Positions 52,801-63,032 of a stretch of 64,000 nt of DNA are shown here, piece after piece. Under the pieces are notes generated by a model. The model was not told the origin of the DNA. It saw nothing but the letters and a program-made list of their open reading frames with translations, and made no database searches. Made by a program: the position numbers and the translations under genes. The DNA is from Nemopilema nomurai (Eukaryota; Cnidaria; Scyphozoa; Rhizostomeae; Rhizostomatidae), in the NCBI GenBank assembly GCA_003864495.1, contig ML133422.1:2526388-2590387 (forward strand). The letters run 5' to 3'. Position 1 is the first letter of the stretch, and every line of letters starts with the position of its first letter.

Positions 52801-55800
52801 TGACCCGTTGAGGAGGCATTTCTTGGTTGGGAGAAAACGAGTTTTACCCGAGTCTACTTCTGCTGTTAAGGGGTGCTTTAGAGTGTTGCCTTGTGACTGT
52901 ACAATGCCTGCCAAAAAAATTTTGGAACACTGACGATAATTCTTTGACTCACGTTTGTTCACCCACCCCCCTCCCTCCCCTACGAATAGTTGTCCTGCTG
53001 CTAAACGAAGCTTCATTTCTACGCCCAACTTTTCCCCCTAGATTAACTGGATGCTGTACTATATTACCATCGTTGTTTTAGGGGAAGGAGGGGAATTAAC
53101 AGCCATTGGCACGTCAATGAAATGAAAAATGCAAAAACCAGAGAAAAAACTGATGTGTTCTAAAAACAAGCAGGCATTGTAGGTTTATCGAGCTCTAATA
53201 CGAATGAATTATTTCGTCTCTCTGTCTAGAAAACTATGGAATGCCATAAACGGGACCGAGTTGAATACCTATTCACACAAGCACATTGTCAAAGCTGTCG
53301 ATTTTTCCCAGGTAAAATGTTTGAGTCAGATTAAGCTTTAGGCAATAACGTAGAAGCGAAACAATCTTTGAGCAACCTCGGTTTGCTCAACGAGCTATTG
53401 TTTCTGTTGGTTTCTGATTTCAACTGGGAATAGAAGATTGCGTTGTTTAGTCAGCTACGTCCATGGGACCCTTTATTCGGTGATCTGACAAGCAAGTCGA
53501 ATTTTGAACTCTATATGTTGTTTATTTCATTGTCATCATTTTCATCATCTGCCAAGTATTGATGGCAGCTGCCTTCTATGTCACCCTCTTCAAAGGGCTC
53601 GACAAAGCTGAACATTTCTCAAGCTGTACTTTTGCTCAGTACGCCGGAGTTGAAAATAATTCTTCCAGTTTTCTCTTGCCAAATGATGAGCAGTGACTCT
53701 TTTATTAGACTTGGTTTCAGAAGATTGTAATGGCCTTGATGAACAACAAGGAAAATTATATATCAAGAGCTCTCTTGATCCTAATGGTCCTAAAGATTCT
53801 ATGAAAACTCTTCGTATGAAGAAGATCAATAAATGTTTGACAAGTTCATAGAAGTTTGCCTTGCAACTCTCTTTCTTGTCATATTGAGTTGTAATATGAA
53901 TATATGAATTGTTATATATAATGATTAATTAAGGTGACGCAAAAGCTGTTTTGTTCTGGCTATTTGGACGTCAGTTACGTCTTCTTCCAGCTTACAAACT
54001 ATCGTTTTCTTTTTTCAAGGACAGCCAAAGATTATTAACCGCGTGTAACGACAAAAAGCTTAGGGTATTTTCAGTAGAAAAAACAGAATCAGGTAACAAA
54101 TTTCAACTTCTCTTTTACTCCAGTTGGTGGATTTTAATGGCATCTACACTTTGCAACAATGTTTATCAAAATTCTTCAGTTGTATTTTGCAAGCTATTAC
54201 AGAATACTAATAACTCCCAGTTGCTTAAACTTCATCTACCGGTTGTACAGCTTCTGTCTGGCCTTGACTGCAATTCGCGTTTCTGCTGTTTGTCCTAGAT
54301 CCAGTAATTATGGAAGGGTTGACTGGAAATTCTAAGCGTTGTTTATGGTACAAAAACGATATAGTTCTCAATGGAGGAGAAGATAAAACTATAAGGTATA
54401 TTTAATTTTAATGTTTTTGCTGTACTGTAGAGCCCAGCAAGCATAACTGAATCACTGATTTACAAAAAAACTTCTTGCTCTTCTTTTCTGGAATATCTTG
54501 GCTCTAAGCCATGACCTTTAAGTTATATGAAACAATTTCCTTAAGGCTGTCTAATAAAGATACTTTTACTCCCTGGCTTGTATTTCGAAATAACTTCCTT
54601 TGTCATATGCGTCGTGTCCTTATTTTAATGAGAAATAAAATGCGACGAAAGTAGAAGTTAGCTTACCAACAAGACTGAGAGATTTATTTGCCTAAAACCC
54701 TCAGTTACTTGTCTATCCGCTTCCCGTTTCGTTGTGACATCTAATTTTTCGACGTTGTAGTCAATGGGACGTACGAGTCGGGAGCATGGTGAAGCAGGTA
54801 CCAGTCGATTCAAAAGTGACAAACATGGAACTCGCTGATGACATACTCATTGTCACATACGGAACAACAACCGCATTCTACGATCCTGAAAGGTAGTACA
54901 CTTTTTGTGAAGCACAGAGAGAGACGATGATTCCTGACTATAAACTTGTCATATTCTTAGAACGATACACGTGAAAACGTAGAAAGCGTAGATTGTGAAA
55001 CTGAATAAATACGAATACGGAACGAAAACGAATGAATTGAATACAAAAGAGATTAGATTTAAATAGGTTAATGTCCGTTAGGGTTCAGACTCCGGTAATA
55101 GGGCCTAGACTCCACTCCAGTACTTGACACGTTTATGATCAAGGACTTACAGTGTACAGTGCTAAAAAGAAGTCAAGAAATGATATTTTAACGAGATCTT
55201 TTCTTGTGACGTTCCAGTTGCAATTGTTTTAATTGGAGCGGAAATTGCAAAGCCAAGACTTGTGACATTCATTTACCATGCAAGGCTATTCCACAGACTC
55301 TACCCTATCCACACTGAAAATATTTGAGTTTGACTGCAGCTTCCTCCCATTCCAGTCTGGATTTGATTAAGCAACACAATCAAAACTCCCCGGTATATGC
55401 TGCCTCGTTGCATCAAACAAAGGAGTTCTACGTAACTGGTGGAGAAGATTTCTGCCTTTATAAAATCAATTATGAAACTGGAGATACTTTAGGTAAGTGT
55501 ATGTAGGTGGAGAAAAGAGTTTTCGGGTTTTGTGCATTTTGGGGCGATCTAGCCCTGGTAAAGATGTGGTATTTTTATCGTCGAGAAAATGCAATCTAAA
55601 TTTCATTTTATATTTTATAAGTTGCCATTTTAAATTTGGAGCAGATTACCTAAGAGGGTACTACAGCGATAGATTTTGATAATTCTTCCAGTCATTATCT
55701 AAAATTTAGGGAATTCGCACAGGTTTTGGAGAATCTAAATACAGAGACAGAAATATATTGAAATAATTTGAAATTTCTTAATACTTCGTTATCGGCGAAG

Positions 55801-56674
55801 TTGTTCAAAGCTCTTTACCAAATCATTTTTTCGGGTGTTTGGTTGGTACTCACTTACGTTTTGTCTTTACCGTCGCTATTTTGAGGATCAAAATATTAAA
55901 AACCCTGACTATTTCAACCATTTGTTCGACGCTTTGTGACTATTTAATGGGGCCTTCTTAACAGTAGAATCGTATTGAAGTGTCACAAAGCAAAGCAATG
56001 AATGGTACAACTTTGAGTTTGTTTGGTCACTCACTAAATAGTATGATTTCGGCGTCCAAGATTGCTTCATATTCGTTTCTAAGATTAAGAGAGTACTGGT
56101 GTGACATGTTTGCTATCTGTACATTTCTGGGCACAGTTGTTGGACATTTCTGTACATTTCTTGGCACCCATCAATTTCGAGCCATGGACCAACAACATAT
56201 TGATGCAAATTTCTATCAGCCAGAACGTATTCAATTATGTTTTTTGGAATTCGCTGTTTCATATGGGCCACAGTTGGATGGCTTTGCGCGGTTATATCTC
56301 TTCAACCAGTTTTATTACGGCTCACTAACCTATCTATTCAATTTAGAATCATTCAAAGGACACTTCGGTCCAGTGCATTGTTTCATATGGGCCACAGTTG
56401 GATGGCTTTGCGAGGTTATATCTCTTCAACCAGTTTTATTACGGCTCACTAAATTATCTCTTTCAATTTAGAATCATTCAAAGGACACTTCGGTCCAGTG
56501 CATTGTGTCCAGTTCTCACCGGACGGGGAGCTCTACGCGTCTGGATCTGAAGACGGCACGCTGCGTCTGTGGCAGACTGTCATTGGCAGAACATACGGAC
56601 TGTGGCGGTCGTACGAAGATGATGAAAAGCCAAGTGTAGTTAACGGTGTTGACGCGGTGTCGGAGGAATCTTGA
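49877..56674 (+). CDS. STRAP: Serine-threonine kinase receptor-associated protein (WD40), complete spliced gene
   Basis: STRAP is a WD40 beta-propeller that, in mammals, binds TGF-beta receptors/Smad7 and forms the SMN-Gemin-unrip complex in snRNP assembly. Eight exons join in frame to 324 residues: 49877-49991, 51786-51921, 53230-53311, 54020-54092, 54299-54395, 54761-54892, 55356-55492, 56472-56674. Hallmarks: [55 protein letters not shown] and [20 protein letters not shown], all close to human STRAP. After the last propeller blade ([14 protein letters not shown]) only about 25 residues remain, so the acidic C-terminal tail is shorter than in human (350 residues). The final exon's acceptor has been tandemly duplicated just upstream (56256-56503). 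Introns 1 and 2 are long and AT-rich; I saw no gene in them. Confidence 0.95.
56256..56503 (+). repeat. 124-bp tandem duplication spanning the STRAP exon 8 acceptor
   Basis: Unit 1 (56256-56379) and unit 2 (56380-56503) differ only at a few sites. Each contains the end of intron 7, the acceptor CAATTTAG and the first 30-odd bases of exon 8 (ATCATTCAAAGGACACTTCG). The distal unit runs on into the intact exon. The proximal unit supplies a decoy acceptor (AG at 56345-56346) whose reading frame meets a stop at the real acceptor's TAG near 56469-56471. Confidence 0.95.
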
Positions 56675-57964
56675 GTAGAATCTCTGTTCCGCAAATTACT
56701 ATTACAAGCTTTAAAGCTCGAATTGTTGGGTCCATAAACAAACCCTCTTTCCCTCCAGATTCTCACTTGACACACCTCTGTATGCTACCTTGCAGTATAT
56801 ACCCCCATTCTGGCTCCCACTCTTCTTCTCATATTGTCCCAAATTGGGTTGCAAGGCTTCTCTCTAATCCAACCACACCCCTGTCCCTCTAAGCTGTGAC
56901 GCAATTTTACCTTAAATGTGTATGTCTTCTGCCACCATTTTCTTTGTGTCGGAGATTTCCACGAGAGACACACACAGTTATACAGGGCGTGGTCTTACAC
57001 TTTAATGACCACAACAAGCTACATAGCCTTGAGCAGACGTATAAACATCATAAACATCTGTTCATGACTAGCTCATCAATGTAAACTCTTTCTGAGTCTT
57101 TTATCTTGGGTGTCAGATGAAACCCCTATTTAGTAGCCCTGCCTTGGTGAAAGTCAATATTTCTTGGAATCAATTGTCAGTAAATTAGACAAATATATAT
57201 CTGCGTTGGGTAGTCGACGGGAAACTGTTTATACATCAAACGACTCATTCTTTTTGGTTTTTCTCCAATTACTTTATTCGGGGATTAAAGGGATTAAAGT
57301 TTTGCTTACGGTTTTAATGGAACTCCAGCCTGAGACAATTACTATCAGCGTTTTCCCTACATTTGACGGTGAAATCTGTTTCGCTGGGTTTATCCAATCA
57401 GACGTGGCCCCGAATAATTGTGTATCCGTGACCATAAAGGAACTCCGAAATGCCCGAGTGCCCTTTTCTGTTAGAGTCCTATACAAAGCACTGGCCACTG
57501 TGCAAAGGTTCTCAAGTTTTACGTCACAACATCGCGTAACGCAATTCCATTCAAAATTCAACCGTCTGTTTACAGGGCCTTAAAATCTCCGCTTAATGAA
57601 ATTATTTTGTAAGCATGTTCAGATAGAGACTCTTTACTAATATCAAAAGGGTTTCAAATGAGATCGCATAAATCCTTTCACCCTGGGTGCCAGGGTCCAG
57701 AGAGGCAAGTGTGAAGAAGGGGGAAACACCCTCTAAGGCTCTGGCACCCAGGGTGAAATCTTTTAAACTAGAGATTCTGGTCGGGTTGTAATGCTGTGGC
57801 CGTGAAATCAGTGCCCGAATCGAAAGCAAATAGAATTTGACACTCGATCGTGGTTGCTTTTTTAAGGTCCCCCTGTGCGAGCTCCTGTTCCCCCTGTAAC
57901 TCTGTATACACCTTAAATGCGGTCACATTTCATCGTCGCGCACTGAAGGAGTGACTTGAGGAAC
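56675..57964. other. STRAP to FZ-kringle intergenic region
   Basis: It contains the STRAP 3' UTR, a hairpin element (57676-57758), and an open frame at about 57164-57583 without an ATG at its start and with no recognisable domain, which I do not call as a gene. Confidence 0.5.
57676..57758. mobile_element. Short inverted-repeat (MITE-like) element
   Basis: Perfect 18-bp terminal inverted repeats, TTTCACCCTGGGTGCCAG at 57676-57693 and its complement at 57741-57758, enclose a 47-base interior. The whole can fold as a hairpin. No target duplication is obvious. Confidence 0.6.
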
Positions 57965-60900
57965 ATGGGCACTTCTACCAAAGCCATATCTGCAACATTG
58001 ATTGTCGCAGTTTTTGTTATTAACTGTCGAGTATGGCAAATTCAAGCGGAGAAAAGATGGCGGTTGCTTCGGCGAGATAAGAAACTGACTCTCCCGTTTT
58101 GTCAAGGACTAGGATATGATGAAACTTCAGAAATGAATTTCTTTGGGGAGACGGAGCAAGCGAGAGTTCACGAAAATGTCGTATTCAAGTCCCTGCAAAT
58201 ACTAGAAAAGTACCAGTGTTCCAAAGACTTGAAAATGTATACATGCTCTTTGTTTGCCCCTGTCTACCGCGATTCGTTCGGTGCATTGCCGCCATGCAGA
58301 TCGTGGTGTAAGAGAATAAGGAAGTCTTGTGAATTTTTACTGGCTCTCGGTGAGTCGGGACCAGCTCCAGCTAAAGGTAATTATTTACACTTTTCCAAAG
58401 TTGTTTTTACAATTAAATAACATGAACAACATAGCTGACATGTACATAGCACATCTCGTCGCTAGCATTTTTCATCCGACCATAAGAAACGTGAGAATGA
58501 TGTTAAATATGATTAAGGAGACATGAAGCCAAGGGGAGCATTGCCTGACCAAGGAACAGATCTTGCCCCTCTTTGCCTGCCCAAAGTTAGGTTAAAAATA
58601 TGTTTTTGCCCAAAACCATAGAAAAAATTTAAAAGTTGTCGCAAGAAAACCAGTGTGATCAGTAATTCTTACATACCATAACATCGGAGGCAAGCTGCAA
58701 CCCCCTTTTGAGGCCTTTTTGATTTCTCATATTCCTGTGATTTCAAATTCAGAATTATATTTAACTCCTTATATTATGCTTGATCGTATCATATCATACT
58801 TGATATCATATTGTTTATTGAACCGTCGCAAATAGTTTAGCTAAATAATTTTGGAAGCTAATAGAGGGAGCGAGCGTTCCGTTCCTTCTCCAAATTTTTT
58901 ACATCTCAATATTGCTCAAATTGTTTGTAACTTAGGCCCCGTTTACACGGGAACGGATCCGCATAGATCCGTACCAAAACTGGTTACGATAGGCCTTGCG
59001 TTTACACGGGCACGGTAGGATCCGTATCTTTTCTTGGAGAGATCCGTACCTTTTTGGGTACGATTAGAGAGCGAATCCATTTGGATCCGTTCCTTCATCA
59101 GCGCCGTGTAAACGGGTGGATACGGATCCGCAAAGGCACGGCAGTGAAACGAGACCACCAAATTGAAAATTAACAATCATCTTGTCATTGCGCATGCTTA
59201 AAAAGAGAGATTCGCTTTTGGTCCGTTCCCGTGTAAACGCTTTATAGTTTAGGATCCGATCTCGTGTAAACGGTTGTGCATCGTACCCATATCGTACCTA
59301 AAAGATCCGGATCTTTTGGATCCGTTCCTTTTTCTCTCGTGTAAACGGGGCCTTAAACTTCCTTTCTTTAAACATTTATCTAAGGCCCTGATCATATGGG
59401 CGAGTTGGCCCGCTTTTAGCTCGTTTACGGCTCAGTGAGCAGCCTCATTCCTTCGGTCATGAAGCGAGCTAAAGACGGGACACGAAACACATATACCCGG
59501 GACACGAACGGGTTGGCGCGTGCGCAATGGCATAGAAGCTTGAAAACACATGGCGCCAACTAGGCCAGATTTCTGATACGATGGCTGGAAGTACAAGTAA
59601 AAGTAACGTTGACAATGCAAGTAAATTTTAATGGACTTATGAACTTGTAGAAGACCTACTGAAATGTATTGGACAGTATAAAACTATAATGGAGTTTCAA
59701 GGCTTCAATCTTCTCGCTGTTGTCTGGAAATCAGCCACTTTCTAATACGATTTTCGTTAGAAACAAACATACCAATTATATTTTTAGCATATTTTGCCTA
59801 TGCATACATATCGTAAAAAGTTTAGTCGATAACTGCAGAGCCGTTGCCAACAAAACAAACATTTGTTGCTATAAATACTGTAGTTGGTTGCTGTATGCAT
59901 CCGCCATCTTTTCTTTTTTCGTGGGTTAAAACCGGGTTAGCACCGAGTTGACCCGTTTTTACATTCACCATATAATACCGAGCTGTCACCGGGTTGTAAA
60001 TGAACCAACCCACCTCATGTAATCAGGCCCTTTAACTCAGTAGAGAATACTGTATATCGAAATGAATTATGTCTCCCGATCTTTTCAACGCTGGCTTCTT
60101 GCCTGTGATAGTTCACGTAAGCTTTGGAAGTGGTTTAATTTGAGAGGGGTCATCTATTAATGTCGAGAAACCCAGCACTCGTTTAATCCTTCTGTCTTCT
60201 ACGAGTCAAAGAGTGAACGCATAAACGCGGGGGTAGGGGGGCATCAGCTCTTACCCCCAGTTTCAGACAAGCAAATGTCAGTCGGGCAAAGCTAGAATTT
60301 TATGGTGTCCTTTTTTGTATACAAAAAGATCTTTTCTCATTCAGTATTCTGATATTGATTTCTATTACACTACACATTTAAGAAGTAAAACTGTTAGAAA
60401 CTAAAGCTGAAATGAACAGCTTCAGGACATCTTTATATTTGAATAGAGTAAAATAACATGATATATTGATATTTTATAACCCCTGTTGTTAAAAAGATTA
60501 TATTTTAGCTTTGTTACTCATTCGGGTAGATAATGCAGCCCCTACGTCAATGATCGAGAGAGATGTGTCAAGTCAAATAATTGCAGTTCTCTGTCACTTG
60601 TTTTGTTGGCTGATACATTTTGCCTTTGATACCCTCGTGCTACAGATTTCCCTGCCAACTGAAATTTTAAAGCATCTCCATTCTTCATCAGGCATAAAAG
60701 TTACTTGAATAATCCTCATTAGAGCCACCTATAATGATTATATAAAGAATAGAGCTCAGGCTCCAAGGTATGTTATGAAATGTTATGTTATGAAACTGTG
60801 TGGGTTGTCTAAGCGTTCATTCTTCAAGACCACCGATTAGAGTTGTGAAGTAATCTCCGTTTTACAAATATTCAGCCAATGAAAATTCTTCTTCTCAAGG

Positions 60901-62059
60901 CACATGTAAATGGACAAAAAGAGGACAGGAATATCGGGGTACCGAAAACACCACAAAAACTGGCATAGAGTGCCAAAAATGGAGTGCGCATGCCCCTCAT
61001 AAACACCACAGTACAACACCGGAAACATATGCAGATGCCGGCTTGGAAAGCAACTTCTGTAGAAATCCGGACGGAGAATCAGAGGGCCCTTGGTGCTACA
61101 CGGTGGATAAGTCGGTCCGGTGGGAATACTGTTCCGTGCCTTACTGCAAAGGTACGTCCTTATGTGGGTTGATGCTACCCCAGGGGGATTGAATATCCCA
61201 ACTGGCATGTGCCCTATAGGTATAAGTTACCCAAATGATACATCTGGAAATGAAAACCCCCCAATGGGGCAATAAGATACCGGGGTAGCATCATCATAAT
61301 TGAATTATGGCATACCCCGAATTTCCCTGATATTTAAGTATAAAGATACCCTAGATGGTATCTTTTAGGACAAAACTGTCCCTCGATCAGTATTGCCGTG
61401 AAAAGTGATATTTCACTTATAGCGGAGAGCTGCCAGAGAAAGGAAGCATGCGAGGCCACCCAAACTTAGACTTTCAAACATCTTTATGTAAAGCTTTCCT
61501 TTTGTCAGAGGTTAATCCCTACACAACTTAAATGATGTGTGTATTGACTTGTATTTTCGTGTGATTTTCCCGGGTTTATATACTCTGTACACAGTACACA
61601 CTCAAGCAAAAAGCAAGCTATATATTATCGCGGCCAAAGACTGTGTTGTTCATTTTACACTCATGTATGAGATAGGCCAACTTTAGCTGGCCTCTTTGTT
61701 GGTCACCCCATTTTGATTTCCTATCACCCCATTATGTCACAGCATACATTGTTTCATGAATCGTTTAGAGCCAAAGATACATTGTTTTAAAAATGAGGAA
61801 AAATTCACATTTAAATTCTCATAGCAATGTTTGTAAGAGTTATCCAATACCCAATCGTTTTTATCTTGACATAGTACCGAACAGATTTTTATTTTTCGTT
61901 TTAGCAAAGTTTCGGTGTGAAGAGCTTCCCGTCCCATCAGTAGAAGCCGGTTGTGTTGATTATGTGTTTATCAAGGAGCGTGGAAAACACGTTTTTATCA
62001 TTCATGGAGTTCCAACCAGATCCCAGCTAAAGGCTTGGAGAGTTCCTGAATTAAATTGA
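57965..62059 (+). CDS. Secreted Frizzled-CRD protein with an embedded kringle domain
   Basis: Three exons (57965-58376, 60900-61151, 61905-62059; phases 1 and 1) give 272 residues. Residues 1 to about 28 form a signal peptide. Exon 1 carries most of a Frizzled cysteine-rich domain: FCQGLGY (C46), C85, YTCSLFAPV (C94), PPCRSWC (C111, C115) and C122. Exon 2 is a kringle with all six cysteines (C140, 162, 191, 203, 215, 220) and the family signatures FCRNPDG and GPWCY. Exon 3 starts with [15 protein letters not shown] (C226, C238), which matches the last two cysteines of a Frizzled CRD. There is no transmembrane segment or kinase, so it is not a complete ROR or MuSK receptor, though those also pair FZ and kringle domains. 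A role in binding Wnt ligands outside the cell is an inference. The in-frame ATG at 57965 is the first one ahead of the signal peptide. Confidence 0.75.
58935..59352. mobile_element. Non-autonomous DNA transposon (MITE), TTA target duplication
   Basis: The ends are inverted: GGCCCCGTTTACACG at 58935 and its complement CGTGTAAACGGGGCC ending at 59352. Both are flanked by TTA, as expected for PIF/Harbinger-type insertion. The 418-bp interior has no ORF but repeats GTTTACACG/CGTGTAAACG and GGATCCG several times. It lies in intron 1 of the FZ-kringle gene. Confidence 0.8.
59384..60030 (+). mobile_element. Decayed DNA transposon with a remnant DNA-binding ORF
   Basis: Imperfect terminal inverted repeats of about 29 bases (GGCCCTGATCATATGGGCGA at the left; complement of GGGCCTGATTACATGAGG at the right) bound a 647-bp segment in intron 1 of the FZ-kringle gene. 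Inside, an ATG at 59581 opens a short frame with a TAA at 59629. The frame continues after the stop with [17 protein letters not shown], which resembles the start of the trihelix/Myb-SANT-like domain of transposon-encoded proteins. The rest of the ORF is gone. Confidence 0.6.
61171..61292. repeat. Small inverted-repeat element next to the kringle exon
   Basis: GATGCTACCCC at 61171 and GGGGTAGCATC ending at 61292 are perfect inverted copies around about 100 bases. The left end lies 20 bases after the kringle exon's donor site. It could be a MITE or a hairpin in the pre-mRNA. Confidence 0.4.
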
Positions 62060-62497
62060 CACTTTCGAAAGACTGCATTAAAGGTGAACTGATCAGGCAA
62101 AACTATTTTTTGATATACTGTAGAAAATGCTGCGTAGTATCTTAATTTCAAGTTGTCAGTTGATTATTGCTCTCAAAAACTCGAAAATGGTGCTTTATTA
62201 ACAAAAACTGAAAATGCCTTGATTGCTTTGATCAGATAGACTTTCCACAGAGGTCAAGTTAATTTCGTGTGTCAGTTCACTTTTAATGCTCATTTCAGAG
62301 ATCAATTTTGATGCTCAGCTTATCATTGTTTGTGAGTATATTATTGTCGATCTATAAAAGTGCTGATGGGTATATACATAGTCACAAGAGAGAGATAGTC
62401 TGGAAGCGAACAATGGGCTATTGTTTATTGCGATTGTACGCGCCTCGAGGTTGAACCAGCAACATCAACAACCCGAAGGTGCACAATCCGGCTGATT
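62060..62497. other. Intergenic, 3' of FZ-kringle gene
   Basis: I saw nothing beyond the probable 3' UTR of the FZ-kringle gene and the leader of the zinc-finger ORF. Confidence 0.5.
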
Positions 62498-62770
62498 ATG
62501 GCCGCTAACAAACACGAATCTCTACCTGTCGAGGAACTTGATGATATTTTGTACCTAATTAACGAAGGATTTATGGAATTAGATGAGGATTTGAATTGTC
62601 AGATTGAAGATATTGCCATAGAAGTTACCAGAGACGAAGAAAACCCTGCAGGTTTCGAATGCAACGTCTGTGGGAAGGCCTGCAAGTCACGCCGCGGACT
62701 ATCAAGGCACACAAATTCAAAACATCGTCGTGTTACTGCACAGTGCTGCACAAACATCTTCTTCTTCTAA
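62498..62770 (+). CDS. Small single C2H2 zinc-finger protein, probably truncated
   Basis: A 90-residue ATG-started frame. Residues 9-45 are very acidic (ELDDILYL, ELDEDLNCQIED). A single classical finger follows: CNVCGKACKSRRGLSRHTNSKH (C-x2-C-x12-H-x4-H), then the basic HRR. The frame ends in an odd CCTNIFFF. Coding-like sequence goes on past the stop in another frame (HPLQLKAIVLKCAEK, then after a TGA, TNDDAVELWSK). This suggests that a longer gene was broken by a frameshift and at least two stops, up to about 63030. Proteins of this plan (acidic N terminus, one finger, helical C-terminal part) are, as far as I recall, multicopy and possibly transposon-related in corals. The intact finger could still bind nucleic acid, but no function is assigned. 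Confidence 0.5.
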   Translation: MAANKHESLPVEELDDILYLINEGFMELDEDLNCQIEDIAIEVTRDEENPAGFECNVCGKACKSRRGLSRHTNSKHRRVTAQCCTNIFFF

Positions 62771-63032
62771 CTATTCTGCCGATTAAATAAGTCGTCAAAA
62801 GCTTCATCCACTACAGCTCAAAGCCATCGTATTGAAATGCGCCGAAAAGATCTCTTCAGATGAATCCTTTCCCTCAAGTTTGCGAGAACGATTTTCGAAG
62901 GAATGATTTATGTTCACAAATGATGATGCTGTTGAATTATGGTCGAAATCGAGAATAGCAAGGCTAGGATTTTGTATATTCACTCATTTTATAATGCTAG
63001 ATCTGGGACTGGGAGGTTGGCAGCTTCTTAAA
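62771..63032 (+). pseudogene. Decayed continuation of the C2H2 gene
   Basis: In the frame of CAT at 62808 the sequence reads HPLQLKAIVLKCAEKISS, then a helical, charged segment to FSKE, a TGA, then FTNDDAVELWSKSRIAR. Coding-like composition across stops indicates a relic rather than an expressed frame. A single frameshift near 62745 would link it to the zinc-finger ORF upstream. Confidence 0.45.

Noticed and set aside
55980..56471. A 163-residue ORF overlapping the STRAP intron 7
   Set aside because: It is intron sequence plus the duplicated acceptor and exon start; it has no domain and its end is the real acceptor TAG.
57164..57583. A 139-residue open frame between STRAP and the FZ-kringle gene (and its minus-strand partner)
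   Set aside because: No ATG at its start, no recognisable domain or splice context; it could be an old repeat but I could not support it.
57965..62059. A ROR or MuSK receptor tyrosine kinase
   Set aside because: No Ig domain, transmembrane segment or kinase is present, and the frame ends with its own stop after the CRD end.
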